A stretch of DNA of 64,000 nucleotides from Sphingobacteriales bacterium (GTDB lineage: Bacteria > Bacteroidota > Bacteroidia > Chitinophagales > Chitinophagaceae): NCBI GenBank assembly GCA_016708305.1, contig JADJGB010000010.1, forward strand, positions 496,001-560,000, written 5' to 3'. Position numbers and translations under genes: made by a program. Below are positions 47,402 through 59,181 of this stretch, piece by piece. Within the stretch, counting starts at the first letter, position 1. Each line of letters starts with the position of its first letter. The notes under the pieces are model-generated. The model had not been told where the DNA came from and made no database searches. It worked only from the letters and a program-made list of their open reading frames with translations.

Positions 47402-48580
47402 TTATTCTGCAACTGATAATGCAGGTACCGGCGCTCTATTCTTGGATATAGCCGTTACTTTTTGCTTACGCAATTTATTAATCCAAATAAAAGTGCCGGT
47501 TATGGGCAAACTGGTTCCAATGAGGCAGACAATAAAGTACAGGATTTTGGAAAACAATCCAAAAATTTCACCTGTATGCAAAGGCTTGATGCTGGCGGCA
47601 ACTTTGGCTCCAAAGGCTTTGTCTGCAAATTTTTCTGTCTTTAAAACATTGCCTGAATATTGATCAATACTTACCTTATCAGTTGCAGTTACGTTAAAAG
47701 CAGCTTCACTATTTTTGGTTACTGTAAATACTCCCGAACTATCCTCGGGTGCAGCCACCCTGATATTACCTCGTTGTGGCAGTTCTTTATTAGCCGCTTC
47801 AATTACAGAAGAAAATGCAACAGTTTGGCCTGATGATGCAGAAGACATTACCGGCTTTCCGCCTCCCCGCTGTAGCACCGGCGCATTCAATAGTTTGCTG
47901 GCTCCCTTTTTATACCAGTCAAAAGACCAGCAAAGTCCTGTGAGCGACATAATCAATAAGAAAAGGAATGAATAAAAGCCCAACACACTATGCAAGTCAT
48001 GATTAAGTCGTTTCCATTTCCCCGAAAACATGATTGTAAAACACTGTTTCCAATACCGAAACCTCTTGGGCAACCAAAGTATAATACCCGATAAAAGAAG
48101 AAAAACAAAAATAAGGGAGGCAATACCCACAATTATTCTTCCGGTTTTCATATCCATCAACAACCAGCGATGAAGTTTCATCATTGTGAGGAAAAACTTA
48201 CCGGAACCTGTTTCGGTATCAGACTGAACAGACGCTGTATAAGGATTTACAAAAATCTGTTTTCCTCTCTCCTCTCCATTCGCCCTTTCTAAAGGTCTAA
48301 TAGAAAAAACCCAGACCTTGTTCTCTTTGGCAGGAATACTCAATCCAGTAACAATTGCCATTTCGCTTTCGGATACCATAGCTACGAGGCTGTTTGTATT
48401 CAGTTTTGTTACTCCTGCAGGAATCTCAAAATAATACTTTTCTTTACTGAAAAATTCATCAATTTCAGTACGAAAGGTGTAAATAGTACCCGTAAGGCAT
48501 ACTACAAAAAGTATTAACCCGCTGGCTAAACCTAACCAAAGGTGCAGGTCATTCATCAATTTTCTAAAACGTCCGTTCAT
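47402..48580 (-). CDS. PepSY-associated TM protein (PiuB-like)
   Basis: This 392-residue protein has four membrane segments; the first (LHLWLGLASGLILFVVCLTGTIYTF) carries the HxWxGL...GxxxxF pattern of the family, and the third and fourth include HSVLGFYSFLFLLIMSLTGL and ILYFIVCLIGTSLPITGTFI. PepSY domains (FEIPAGVTKLNT ... and VIEAANKELPQRG) lie between. Family members act in iron or siderophore reduction or respiratory electron transfer. It is divergent from the metal-efflux set. The frame is intact. Confidence 0.82.
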   Translation of the reverse strand: MNGRFRKLMNDLHLWLGLASGLILFVVCLTGTIYTFRTEIDEFFSKEKYYFEIPAGVTKLNTNSLVAMVSESEMAIVTGLSIPAKENKVWVFSIRPLERANGEERGKQIFVNPYTASVQSDTETGSGKFFLTMMKLHRWLLMDMKTGRIIVGIASLIFVFLLLSGIILWLPKRFRYWKQCFTIMFSGKWKRLNHDLHSVLGFYSFLFLLIMSLTGLCWSFDWYKKGASKLLNAPVLQRGGGKPVMSSASSGQTVAFSSVIEAANKELPQRGNIRVAAPEDSSGVFTVTKNSEAAFNVTATDKVSIDQYSGNVLKTEKFADKAFGAKVAASIKPLHTGEIFGLFSKILYFIVCLIGTSLPITGTFIWINKLRKQKVTAISKNRAPVPALSVAE

Positions 48581-48690
48581 AGAAAGCGAAAATAGGCAGG
48601 TAAATCCTCCATGCTTTACGATTTAGGGAAAAATATTTATCAAAAACGGGAAAAATATTTTCTAACGATTTTTAGTTTTTACAAAATCGT

Positions 48691-48698
48691 TACCTTTG
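48691..48698 (+). promoter_or_regulatory. -7 element before the metal-efflux leader gene, near-leaderless
   Basis: TACCTTTG fits TAnnTTTG and sits seven bases before the ATG at 48705, so the predicted mRNA start is close to or at the start codon. Confidence 0.5.
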
Positions 48699-48704
48699 AC
48701 GTAT

Positions 48705-49082
48705 ATGCGAAAGGTTATTGCATTATTTTTCTTTTGTATTTTTATCATTTCCACAACTCATATAGCTGAGTTTCGGAAGGTTCCCGAATTAATCAAACAT
48801 TATACCGAACACAAAAGAGGAGATGCCAGCCTGAATATCTTTAAATATGTTTTCAACCATTATTTTAAAGGTGATGAAAAAGATGTAGATTATTCCAGAG
48901 ATATGCAACTTCCTTTTAAAACACTAGACCATATTCTTACGAATATTATTCTTGATGTACCTACACCAGGCTTATGGATTAACCCAGTTATTTTTTTAAA
49001 TGAAAAGGACTATTCCTGTAATTATAAGTCTTTAAATCTGCGATTTTACTGCTCTGCCATCTGGCAACCGCCCAAGTGCTAA
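48705..49082 (+). CDS. Small exported protein preceding cusA
   Basis: This protein of about 125 residues starts with a signal peptide (MRKVIALFFFCIFIIS) and contains RKVPELIKHYTEHKRGD and YSRDMQLPFKTLDH, then a C-terminal CSAIWQPPKC. Short exported proteins with a related (D/R)MQLPFK segment stand at this place before metal-efflux genes in other Bacteroidota; that is my memory and not checked. His, Cys and acidic residues would fit metal binding or sensing. The ATG at 48705 is chosen for the signal peptide. Function unknown. Confidence 0.6.
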   Translation: MRKVIALFFFCIFIISTTHIAEFRKVPELIKHYTEHKRGDASLNIFKYVFNHYFKGDEKDVDYSRDMQLPFKTLDHILTNIILDVPTPGLWINPVIFLNEKDYSCNYKSLNLRFYCSAIWQPPKC

Positions 49083-50726
49083 ACTATTATTTTTAGCTTT
49101 ATCTGACATATCATAAATAAATTCTCTTAAAGAAATATTAATTTGTTTTAGGTAAGCTATTGCCTAATTCAATTTCATGATTAAAAATATCATGCAAAAA
49201 TTATCAAAATATCATGTTATTAAAAATTATTGAGTTTTCGATTAGAAACAAACTCATCATTGGGTTATTAGTGCTAGCATTGGTAGGCTTTGGCTCCTAT
49301 TCAATTACTAAATTGCCGATAGACGCTGTGCCTGATATCACAAATAATCAGGTACAAGTTATCACAACGGCTCCAGCACTTGGTGCCAACGATATTGAAC
49401 GACTAATCACTTTTCCTATTGAACAAGCCAACAGCAACATTGGAGGATTGGTGGAAATCAGAAGTTTTTCACGTTTTGGTCTTTCATTGGTTACTATCGT
49501 TTTTGATGACGGCACTGATATTTATTGGGCAAGGCAGCAGGTTACAGAAAGATTGCAACAAGTGCAAAACCAAATTCCACCCAATATTGGCACACCCACG
49601 TTAGGCCCTATCAGCACAGGATTGGGAGAAATATATCAATATGTGGTAAAAGCAAAGGCAGGATATGAGCATCGCTACGATGAAACACAGTTAAGAACTA
49701 TTCAGGACTGGATTGTGAGACGACAATTACTGATGGTAAAAGGAGTGGCAGAGATAAGTAGTTTTGGCGGAAAGCTGAAGCAATATTCAATTTCCGTATA
49801 TCCCGGCAGGCTCAATGCCAATAATATTACAATTAATGATGTATTTAAAGCCTTGGAAAACAATAATCAGAATACTGGCGGAGCTTATATTGAAAAAGGG
49901 CCTACAGTTCTTTTTATTCGATCTGAAGGCTTAATAGGCAATATTGAAGATATTAAAAATATTTCAATAAAAAATACCTTATCGGGCACTCCTTTATATA
50001 TTAAAGACGTGGCAGATGTGAGTATAGGTTTTGCTACTCGTTACGGAGCAATGTGTTATAATGATGAAGGAGAGGTGGCCGGCGCAGTGGTTATGATGCT
50101 CAAAGGAGCAAACAGCAGCGAAGTGGTGAGCAATGTGAAGGAGAGAGTGGCCCAGATTCAACAAATGCTGCCTGAGGGCGTAGAAATTGTACCATTTTTG
50201 GATCGTACAAAAATGGTAACACACGCTATTAACACCGTAGAAAAAAATTTACTTGAAGGAGCCCTGATAGTTGTCTTGGTATTGGTATTGTTTTTAGGCA
50301 ATCTCCGCGCAGGATTTTTGGTAGCATCGGTAATTCCTCTATCTATGCTGTTTGCCGTAATAATGATGAATTTTTTTGGAGTTAGCGGGAACCTCATGAG
50401 TCTTGGCGCTTTGGATTTTGGCTTAATTGTTGACGGGGCTGTAATCATTGCTGAAGCTGCAATGCACCGTCTTTCACATTCTAAACACCTTCAAGGTTAT
50501 GCAAAACTCACACAGCCACAAATGGACGGAGAGGTAAAACATGCAGCAGGAAAAATGATGAACAGTGCGGTTTTCGGCCAGATAATAATCCTAATTGTGT
50601 ATTTGCCCATCTTCGCACTTGAAGGTATTGAGGGTAAAATTGTATAGTCCTGAAATAGGTTGACTCCAAAAATGTGGATAAGTCAACTTAAAACAGGCCT
50701 GCCCCGACCTATTTCGGGGACAAAAA

Positions 50727-51084
50727 ATGAGTAAAAACAAAACCCAACCGGCGGGGAACGCAACAATTATTTTACACCGAAGCCTTCAAACAAAAAATTG
50801 TAAATGAAGTATTGAGTGGCAAACTCAATAAACGCCAGGCTTCGCTGATCTATGGCATTAAGGGCAATGCCACCATTCTTTACTGGATTAATCAGAGCCA
50901 GGGGCTGAAAGGCTATGAAGCAAAAGCCAAATCTCCGGCTAACTTTGCTGAAATGAAAAAGAACATTCAGGACAAAAAACTGGAAGAAGAAAACAAAGAA
51001 CTCAGAGAACTATTACGGGTGGCAGAACTTCGTGCCGACCTGTGGCAACATGCGATTGAAGTGGCTGAAAAAATTCAACATTGA
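50727..51084 (+). pseudogene. IS3-family OrfA, 5' frameshift
   Basis: From the ATG at 50727 the frame needs one added A (near 50735) to read MSKKTKPNRRGTQQLFYTEA and FKQKIVNEVLSGKLNKRQAS, the HTH part of OrfA. It continues with YGIKGNATILYWINQSQG and a coiled coil (KLEEENKELRELLRVAELRAD). The end overlaps orfB in another frame, as in IS3 elements that use frameshifting. Confidence 0.78.
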
Positions 51085-52037
51085 TATCCTAAAAAGTATG
51101 GTGCCCAACAATCCACTCCTTCCAAAAGCAAAGACCGAAAGAAAAATAACGGAAATGTGCGGCGTATTTGGTCGCAGTAAACAGGCTTATTACAAGCAAA
51201 TGCATCATAAAGCCGATACTACTGTAAAGGAAGAAACGATTGTTGGGCTTATAAAAAGAAACGGGAAATATGGAAACGAGGAAGCGGCCGAAACCTGCAT
51301 CAATGCCTGTTGCCCGAACTGAAGCAACATGGCATTAAAATAGGCAGACAAGTTTTTGATGTACTCAGAAACAACCATCTGCTCATCAAATCAAAACGAT
51401 GCAGAACGAAAACCACTTGCAGTTATCATCATTTTAACCGTTATAAAAATGTAATAGAAGCCGCCATACCACAGCGTTGCAATGAAATTTGGGTAGCAGA
51501 CATTACTTACCTGTGGCTGAAACCCCAGGATAAATTTTGTTATCTGAGCGTAATAACTGATTTATATTCCAGAAAAATTGTAGGCCATTGTGTGCATGAA
51601 ACTTTAAGTGTAAAAGGCTGTATAGAAGCTTTAAAAATGGCATTGAAAAACAGGAAGAATAAAGCTCTTCCCCTGATTCACCATAGCGACAGAGGCGTGC
51701 AATACTGTTGCCATGCGTATGTAAAGCTTTGCAGAAACAAAACATACAAATCAGCATGACACAAACCGGCGACCCGTTGGAGAATGCCGTAGCCGAAAGA
51801 ATACACAGAACCATTAAAGAAGAATTTACTACCGACAGGCAAATTAATTTTTGTAATATTGACGAAGCAAAAAAAGAGATAAAGAAGTTCATTGAGTTTT
51901 ACAATAAGCAACGGCCGCACAGAAGTGTAGCATGGCTTACGCCCCATCAGGCGCATCAATGTACGGGAGCCTTAACCCGGGTTTGGAAAACCTACCGGCG
52001 CAGGAAACCTGCATGGGGAGATTTGACAGAGGCATAG
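51032..52037 (+). pseudogene. IS3-family OrfB transposase (DDE), two frameshifts
   Basis: The start includes MCGVFGRSKQAYYKQMHHK (HTH_21-like). Catalytic residues are Asp in CNEIWVADITYLWLKPQDK, Asp in LIHHSDRGVQYCCHAYVKL and Glu in ENAVAERIHRTIKEEF, followed by IEFYNKQRPHRSVAWLTP. The frame changes near 51300 and near 51725, so no full-length transposase is readable. Confidence 0.85.
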
Positions 52038-54024
52038 GCTCCAAAGTATATATACAAAAATGGCTGCCGGATACAGCAACCATTTTGTAAAGTATAATAT
52101 ACTTCGTCGCATCAGTTTATTCCTGTTCATCAAGATCTCCCCAGAACTTGAATGAAGTCCGCTTCAACTGATAAAACAAAGATGAACAACTAATCTCAAA
52201 ACGTAAAACACAGCTATCTTATCCCGCTGTGGATAACGTGTAAAAGAGTCAACTGATTTTAGGACGAGACAAATGTTTAAACCCATGGCCCAAACGGTTT
52301 CTTTTGCATTGATTGGCGCTTTTATTTTATCGCTTACATATATTCCGGCCATGAGCGCATTAATTCTTAGTAAAAAAGTACAAACCAAACCCTCTCTTTC
52401 TGATAGAATAATCGCTAAACTTGAAATTTTTTATCAAAAAAATCTGATTTTCACTCTAAAGTACTCCAAGTCAGTGGTTACAGCCGCAGCAATACTTTTT
52501 TTTATCTCTGTTTATATTTTAACAAAAATGGGGGGCGAGTTTATTCCAAAGTTTGAGGAAGGCGACTTTGCAGTTGACACAAGAGTACTTACAGGCAGTA
52601 ATTTGAACACAACAATTGAATTTACCCAAAAGGCTGCTCATATTTTAAAAACACGCTTTCCAGAGGTGGAACAAGTAGTAACAAAAATAGGTAGCGGCGA
52701 GGTGCCTACCGATCCAATGCCTATGGAAGCCAGTGATATGATGATTATTCTAAAAGATAAGAAACACTGGACTACCGCCCACTCATTCAATGATCTTTCA
52801 GAAAAAATGAGTAAGGCATTGGAAGATGTGCCCGGTATTACTACCAGTTTTCAATATCCGGTACAAATGCGTTTCAACGAATTGATGACCGGGGCAAGAC
52901 AAGATGTTGTATGTAAAAATTTTGGAGAAAATATTGATTCCTTATCGGTTTTGGCTGAACAACTTGGCAAACATGTAAGCTCTGTAAATGAGTGCTGAAA
53001 ACATTTATGTAGAACCATTATCAGGTATGCCTCAAATAATAATAGAATACAATAGACCGTTAATTGCTCAGTACAATCTTTCAGTTGCAGATGTTAACAG
53101 GGTTGTCAATACTGCATTCGCCGGACAGATGGCAGGCCTGATGTTTGAAGAAGAAAAACGATTTGACCTCGTAGTTCGTATAGCCGACACTGAGAAGAAA
53201 AATTTACAAGATGTGCAAAGCCTGCTTATTCCCACTCCTTCCGGCATCCAAATTCCTCTGGAAAAATTGGCAAACGTGAGTATTAAAGAAGGCCCAAACC
53301 AAATTCAACGTGAAAATGCTCAACGCCGAATAATTGTAGGTTTTAACGTGAAAAATCGCGATGTAGAATCTGTAGTAAATGAATTGCATAAAAAAGTTGA
53401 CAAAAACATGAAATTCCTTCCAGGATATTTTATTACTTACGGAGGTTCTTTTGAAAATCTGAATAAGGCAAAAACTCGTTTGTCTATTGCAGTACCTTTG
53501 GCTTTTGCATTAATCTTTATCCTTCTTTATTTTGCCTTCAAATCGGTTAGACAAGGGCTTCTTATTTTCACAGCAGTTCCCCTTTCGGCAATAGGAGGCA
53601 TACTATTTCTATCGCTTCGAGGTATGCCATTTAGCGTGAGCGCCGGTGTGGGATTTATAGCCTTGTTCGGCATTTCCGTGCTAAATGGCATTGTACTTAT
53701 TTCTGAATTTAACCACCTGAGAAAAGGTGGACTAAAAGATATTAAACACATTGTGCTCACTGGCACCAAAACAAGGCTTAGGCCAGTGCTGATGACTGCT
53801 ACAGTAGCCGCCCTGGGATTCTTCCCAATGGCAGTTAGTACTGGTGCAGGCGCCGAAGTTCAAAGACCTCTGGCAACCGTTGTAATCGGCGGGCTGGCCG
53901 TTTCAACTTTTTTAACACTTGGTATTTTACCCATTCTTTATATATGGGTTGAAACCTGGTATGCCAAAAAGTCTAAAAAAGGCATTTTAGCAGATGACAG
54001 CTTATAAATAATAAAACTTCATAT

Positions 54025-55344
54025 ATGAATTCAGTTCTAAAATATACTATATTCGCCTGGCTTCTACGAATTGAAAGTGTGGGTAGATTTTACACTTCTC
54101 TAAAGATGCGTATTGCGCTACTACCAAAATTCAGAACCCATCTGATTATATTTCTAATAATTTCGATTGACTCAGCAGCGCAATTTCCCATTTCCCTGAA
54201 TCAGGCAATAGATTCGGCTATTAAAAATAATCTTACCATTCAAAATGAAAATCTGAAATCAGACTATGCTAAAGTACTTATTAAGTCTGCCACTGTTATC
54301 CCATCTACAAACATTACAAGTGAAATGGGACAGATTAATAGCGCCTATTTTGATACTAAAGTTGGCATTTCGCAAAACCTTAGTTTTCCTACAGTATATT
54401 CAAAACAAAAACAGCTTTATACTGAAGAATGGAAAGCTACATTGTGGAGCGCTTCATTAAAAAAGGCTGAACTGAAAAGAATGGTAAGCGAAACGTTTTA
54501 TAATTATCTTTTCTGGAAAGAAAAGCAAACACTCCTGAAAAATTTAGATACAATATATTCAACACTTTTAGAAAAAGCATCTTTGCGCCTTCAAAAGGGT
54601 GAAAGCAATATTTTAGAAAAAACTACTTTTGAAACGCAGCAATCTGCGATTTCAATGCAGCTTTCGCTTGTACAGCAAGAAATCAAAGTTCTGGAAAATA
54701 ACTTTCAGCTTTTATTAAATACGCGTTTTCCGTATTTCCCTGCAAAAATATGTTTTAAATACCCTGAATTAAATTTTGAAAACTGGCAAAACGCAGTTCC
54801 TAATCATCCTTCACTTTTACTGGTGCAACAACAAGTTGAAATTGCAAAAGCAACAACTCATACAGAACAGGCCAAATTATTACCAGATTTGATTTTGGGT
54901 TATACCAATACCAGTATGAAAGGATTGGGTGCCGATGACAGACTCTATGGCGCTTCACACCGTTTTCATATTGCCCAGATTGGAGTTGGCATTCCTTTGT
55001 TTGCCACATCCCAAAAAGCAAGAATAAAGGCAAGTATTATCAACGAGCAAATTAATCAAAATAATTACCAAATTGAAAAGGCAGGTTTATATGCAAAAAT
55101 CAACTCAGTTTTTGAACAATACCAACGGCAAAAAAACGTTGTCAGACTTTACGAAATTCAATATTTAAAAAATATAAAAATAATTAATAAAACCGCAGAA
55201 AAACAACTACAAAACGGTGAAATCAACTATCTCGATTTAGTAATGCTTATCAATCAGACAAGTAACATACAAAGTAGTTACCTGAACGATGTGCATCTAT
55301 TAAATCAAAGCGCTATTCAATTGGAATACCTACTCAATTTATAA
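54025..55344 (+). CDS. cusC: TolC-family outer-membrane channel of the metal-efflux system (CusC/CzcC-like)
   Basis: The start at 54025 gives 439 residues; the ATG at 54106 (MRIALLPKFRTHLIIFL) fits a signal peptide better and is likely real. The OEP pattern is seen in FPISLNQAIDSAIKNNLTIQ and repeated helices such as LLEKASLRLQKGESNILEKT and NKTAEKQLQNGEINYLDLVM. It starts 17 bases after cusA and 28 bases before cusB, so the three form one operon. The frame is intact. Confidence 0.83.
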   Translation: MNSVLKYTIFAWLLRIESVGRFYTSLKMRIALLPKFRTHLIIFLIISIDSAAQFPISLNQAIDSAIKNNLTIQNENLKSDYAKVLIKSATVIPSTNITSEMGQINSAYFDTKVGISQNLSFPTVYSKQKQLYTEEWKATLWSASLKKAELKRMVSETFYNYLFWKEKQTLLKNLDTIYSTLLEKASLRLQKGESNILEKTTFETQQSAISMQLSLVQQEIKVLENNFQLLLNTRFPYFPAKICFKYPELNFENWQNAVPNHPSLLLVQQQVEIAKATTHTEQAKLLPDLILGYTNTSMKGLGADDRLYGASHRFHIAQIGVGIPLFATSQKARIKASIINEQINQNNYQIEKAGLYAKINSVFEQYQRQKNVVRLYEIQYLKNIKIINKTAEKQLQNGEINYLDLVMLINQTSNIQSSYLNDVHLLNQSAIQLEYLLNL

Positions 55345-55372
55345 ATAATACCTAACTTAAATTATTAAATCA

Positions 55373-56579
55373 ATGAAATATCAGTATAAACATATATTTA
55401 ATTGGAAGAAAAATGAAAAAACCTTCTCATTTCCCTGGGCAGCGCTCGATAATCATTTGATAGTAAGGTTTTGTCTTTGTGGATTAATTCTCCTTACCAT
55501 TGTTTCATGCAAAAGTGAAAAAGAAGAAGAACCACTGACAAATATTGATGAAAAAACTGTAATATTGACTGATGCTCAATATAAAAATGCAGGAATCCAA
55601 ACCGGAGGACCGGAAGAAATAACTATTGGCAGTACAATAAAAGCAAATGGCAAAATTGATGTGCCTCCACAAAATCTTATTTCAGTATCAGCGCCTTTGG
55701 GAGGTTATCTAAAAACGACTGATTTATTGCCCGGTATGCAGGTTTCAAAAGGTCAGGTAATAGCTACAATGCAGGATCAACGATATATTCAACTTCAGCA
55801 GGATTATCTTACAGCAAAGGCAAGACTGCAATATTTTCAATCTGACTATGATCGTCAAAAGCACTGAATCAAAGTCAGGCCAGCAGTGAAAAAATAATGC
55901 AACAGGCTTTGGCAGAGGCAAACAGCCAACGCATTTTATTAAATTCATTAGAGAACAGTTAAAATTAATAAATATCAACCTCTCAAAGCTAACAATGGGA
56001 GGCATTTCCAATACCATACGTATCTACTCTCCAATTTCAGGTTTTGTCAGTAAGGTTAATGTCAATGTAGGGAAATATGTAAGTCCTTCAGAAGTAATGT
56101 TTGAACTGATAGATCCGACTGATATACATCTAAATCTCAGAGTATTTGAAAAGGATTTAGGAAAACTGTATATTGGACAAGAAATTATGTCTTATACAAA
56201 TAATGCACCAGATAAAAAATATCCTTGTAAGATAATACTTATCAACAAAGATGTTTCGGTAGAAGGCACCATCCAGGTTCATTGCCATTTTTCTAAGTAT
56301 AACCCCCTTCTTATACCCGGTTTGTATATGAATGCCGATATTCAGATTGATAATAAAAAAACAAATGCTTTGCCTGAAGATGCAATAATCACCTATCATT
56401 CGAGGCAATATGTTTTTACGGAAATAGAAAAGAACAAGTTCGAAATGCAAGAAGTCAACATTGGTGGAACAAAGGATGGGTACACCGCTGTTTTAAACTT
56501 GGATAATCTGAGGAGTAGGAATATTGTCATTAAAGGAGCCTATGCTCTCTTAATGAAATTAAAAAACAAAGAAGAATAA
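55373..56579 (+). pseudogene. cusB: RND periplasmic adaptor (CusB/CzcB-like), two frameshifts
   Basis: A lipoprotein-type N-terminus (LCGLILLTIVSC) is followed by VILTDAQYKNAGIQTGG, the lipoyl half LLPGMQVSKGQVIATMQDQR, an alpha-hairpin, the second lipoyl half IRIYSPISGFVSKVNVNVGK, a barrel domain (IHLNLRVFEKDLGKLYIGQE) and a membrane-proximal domain. The hairpin is cut twice: near 55860 one A restores DRQKALNQSQASSEKIMQQA, and near 55960 one A restores SLREQLKLININLSKL. With repair the adaptor has a normal length of about 400 residues. Confidence 0.85.
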
Positions 56580-56600
56580 ACGCTGCTACAAAATTAAAAT

Positions 56601-59102
56601 ATGCTGGAAAATAATTTTACTATACAAGGTTTGAATGACGAGGAGGTTTTAAACTCACGAAAAAGGTTTGGCACCAACAAAATTGAATCAAAAAAAGAAA
56701 GTGGATTTCTGATAGTTCTTAAAAGTCTGGTTAAGGAACCAATGATACTGTTATTGTTGGTTGCTTCCCTTTTATATTTTATTCTTGGGGATATAGGCGA
56801 GGCCGTTTTTATGGTAGCAGCTATTTTGTTAGTAGCAGCTATCTCCATTTATCAGGATAACAGAAGCCGTAAAGCCCTTCTAAAACTAAATGAATTTATT
56901 CAGCCAAAAAACAAGGTAATACGAAATGGTAAAACAATGCAAATCGACAACGAGGAAATTGTTGTTGGCGATATGGTGATGATAGAAGAAGGCGCTCATA
57001 TTCCGGCAGATGGAGTAATTGTTCACTCCAATGATTTTTCGGTAAATGAATCATTATTGACAGGTGAATCATTGTCTGTTTATAAAGACTCAGGTAGCGA
57101 AGAAAATAAAGTTTTCAATGGGACCATTGTAGCCGGAGGCCTCGCAATTTTTGAAGTAACTGCTATTGGCAATAATACAAAACTCGGGGAAATAGGCAGA
57201 ATTCTTACTGAGGTGGAAACTGAAAAGACACCGCTCGAAAACCAGATTAACGCTTTTGTAAAATATATGGTAATCATTGGAGCGGTGGTGTTTTTGATTG
57301 TTTGGATTTTCAATTATTTTTTGTCTTATAATTTTTTGGATAGTTTACTAAAGGCGCTCACACTCGCCATGAGCATTTTACCGGAGGAAATTCCTGTTGC
57401 TTTTACAACATTTATGGCGCTGGGCGCGTTCCGGCTCATGAAAATGGGTATTGTTGTAAAACAAATGAAAACAGTAGAAACATTGGGTAGCGCAACCGTA
57501 ATCTGTACAGATAAAACAGGTACGCTTACTGAAAACAAAATGCAATTGTCCAAACTATATACTTTTCCTGCAAAAAAAATTACCAACTTTAAAGATATTC
57601 AAACGATTGAGGAAAAGCAATTAATTGAAACAGCTATGTGGGCAAGCGAACCAATTGCTTTCGATCCAATGGAAATCTCTATTCATCAGGCATACAAACA
57701 AATTTGTAAAACAGATGAAAGGGTATTTTACAAGATGGTTCATGAGTATCCCATCAGCGGGAAACCTCCTATGATGACACATATTTTTGAAAACGAAATG
57801 GGAAATCGTATAATTGCTGCCAAAGGCACTCCAGAAGCTATTTTACATATTTCTGACTTGACTGAAAAGGAAAAAATGAGATCAGTGCAGCTTATAAAAA
57901 ACTATCATCTGAAGCTTTCAGAATATTGGCAGTTGGCAGTACTCGGTTCTCGGGAAACCAATTCCCTTCAAAACAGCAAGATTTCTTATTCACTTTTCAT
58001 GGCTTATTGGGTTTCTATGACCCACCTAAAAATAATATTAATGAAGTATTATCAAATTTTTATGCCGCAGGTATCAAGGTCAAAATAATTACTGGAGACA
58101 ACGCCTCCACAACAACAGCAATTGCAAAAGAAATTGGGTTCAATGGTTATGAAAAAAGTATAACAGGGCAAGAACTCTTGGCATTAAACGATAACCAATT
58201 AAAAAAGAGGTAGAGAATAAGTATATCTTTAGCAGAACTTTTCCTGAAGCCAAACTTCGCATTATTGAAGCATTGAAAGCAAATAATGAAATTGTAGCCA
58301 TGACCGGAGACGGCGTAAATGATGGACCTGCCCTCAAAGCTGCCCATATTGGCATTGCTATGGGTAAAAAAGGCACTGAAATTGCAAAGGGGGCGGCCTC
58401 GCTTATATTGATGGATGATAACCTTGAAAAAATGGTAGATGCAGTGGCAATGGGTCGAAAAATTTATACAAACCTGAAAAAAGCCATACAATATATTATT
58501 TCCATACATATCCCTATTATCCTCACCGTATTTTCCCCTTTGGCTCTTGGTTGGATTTATCCAAATATTTTTACTCCGGTTCATGTAATTTTTTTGGAAC
58601 TAATAATGGGGCCTACCTGCTCAATTATTTATGAAAATGAGCCAATGGAAAAAAATACGATGCTTCAGAAGCCAGACCCTTTGCAAATACTTTTTTCAAT
58701 TGGAGAGAGTTAACCACAAGCATAATACAGGGTTTAATGATTACTGCCGGAACTTTATCTGTTTACCAATATGCTGTTTCAAATGGCTTTAATGAACCCG
58801 TTACAAGAACAATGGTATTTACTACTCTAATATCGTCAAATATTTTTCTTACTCTGATTAATCGCTCATTTCACTATTCGATATTTGAATCATTAAGGAA
58901 TAAAAACAATCTCATAACACTGATTGTTCTGGCAACAATACTCCTTACTGCCCTTTTGATTTATGTCGATCCGCTTGCATCGTTTTTCCGGTTTCAACAA
59001 TTAAATACGCAACAGATAATAATTAGTGTAGCTGTTGGATTTATTTTTACAATCTGGTATGAAATAGTAAAATTTTTTAATCGAATAAAAAAAATGGTTT
59101 AA
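56601..59102 (+). pseudogene. Cation-transporting P-type ATPase (P2-like), three frameshifts
   Basis: The joined protein is about 830 residues with the P2-type layout: an N-terminal cation-ATPase domain (LNDEEVLNSRKRFGTNKIE), the actuator loop NESLLTGESLSVYKD, the TM4 motif SILPEEIPVAFTTFMALGAF (PEEIP in place of PEGL), the phosphorylation site VICTDKTGTLTENKMQ, the nucleotide-binding IIAAKGTPEAIL and the hinge AMTGDGVNDGPALKAAHIGI. Six C-terminal helices follow. No N-terminal heavy-metal-binding domain is present, so Ca2+ or another cation is as likely as a soft metal. Breaks: near 57920 (one G: LKAFRILAVGS), near 58205 (one A: KKEVENKYIF) and near 58690 (one C: KPRPFANTFFNW). Confidence 0.85.
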
Positions 59103-59181
59103 TTCCCGTAAAGCGCTAAAGAATAATTTGCTTTTATATATTCAAAATATTTATTTAACTTGAAATGATTTAAAAGGTTTT

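Larger units (their letters stand above)
50641..52271 (+). mobile_element. IS3-family element in cusA (1.63 kb, 3-bp AAT target duplication)
   Basis: The ends are imperfect inverted repeats of 26 bases, TGTATAGTCCTGAAAT and TGTCTCGTCCTAAAAT, both continuing GTTGACTC a few bases later. AAT at 50638-50640 is repeated at 52272-52274, the 3-bp duplication typical of IS3 elements. orfA and orfB lie inside. The right end has about 230 bases without a gene. Confidence 0.93.
49214..54007 (+). pseudogene. cusA: CusA/CzcA-family heavy-metal RND efflux pump, interrupted by an IS3 element and a frameshift
   Basis: This is the inner-membrane proton-driven pump of a metal-efflux tripartite system. The 5' part (to 50640) has VQVITTAPALGANDIERLIT, SFSRFGLSLVTIVFDDGTDI and the TM4 motif ALDFGLIVDGAVIIAEAAM with the proton-relay Asp. 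The gene then stops because an IS3 element is inserted in the codons for EGKMFKP; excising the IS with one 3-bp AAT repeat restores GIEGKMFKPMAQTVSFALIG. The 3' part has MGGEFIPKFEEGDFAVDTR and FGISVLNGIVLISEFNHLR. A further break near 52990 (one base missing) separates LGKHVSSVN from SAENIYVEPLSGMPQ. Metal specificity (Cu/Ag or Co/Zn/Cd) cannot be told here. Confidence 0.9.
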
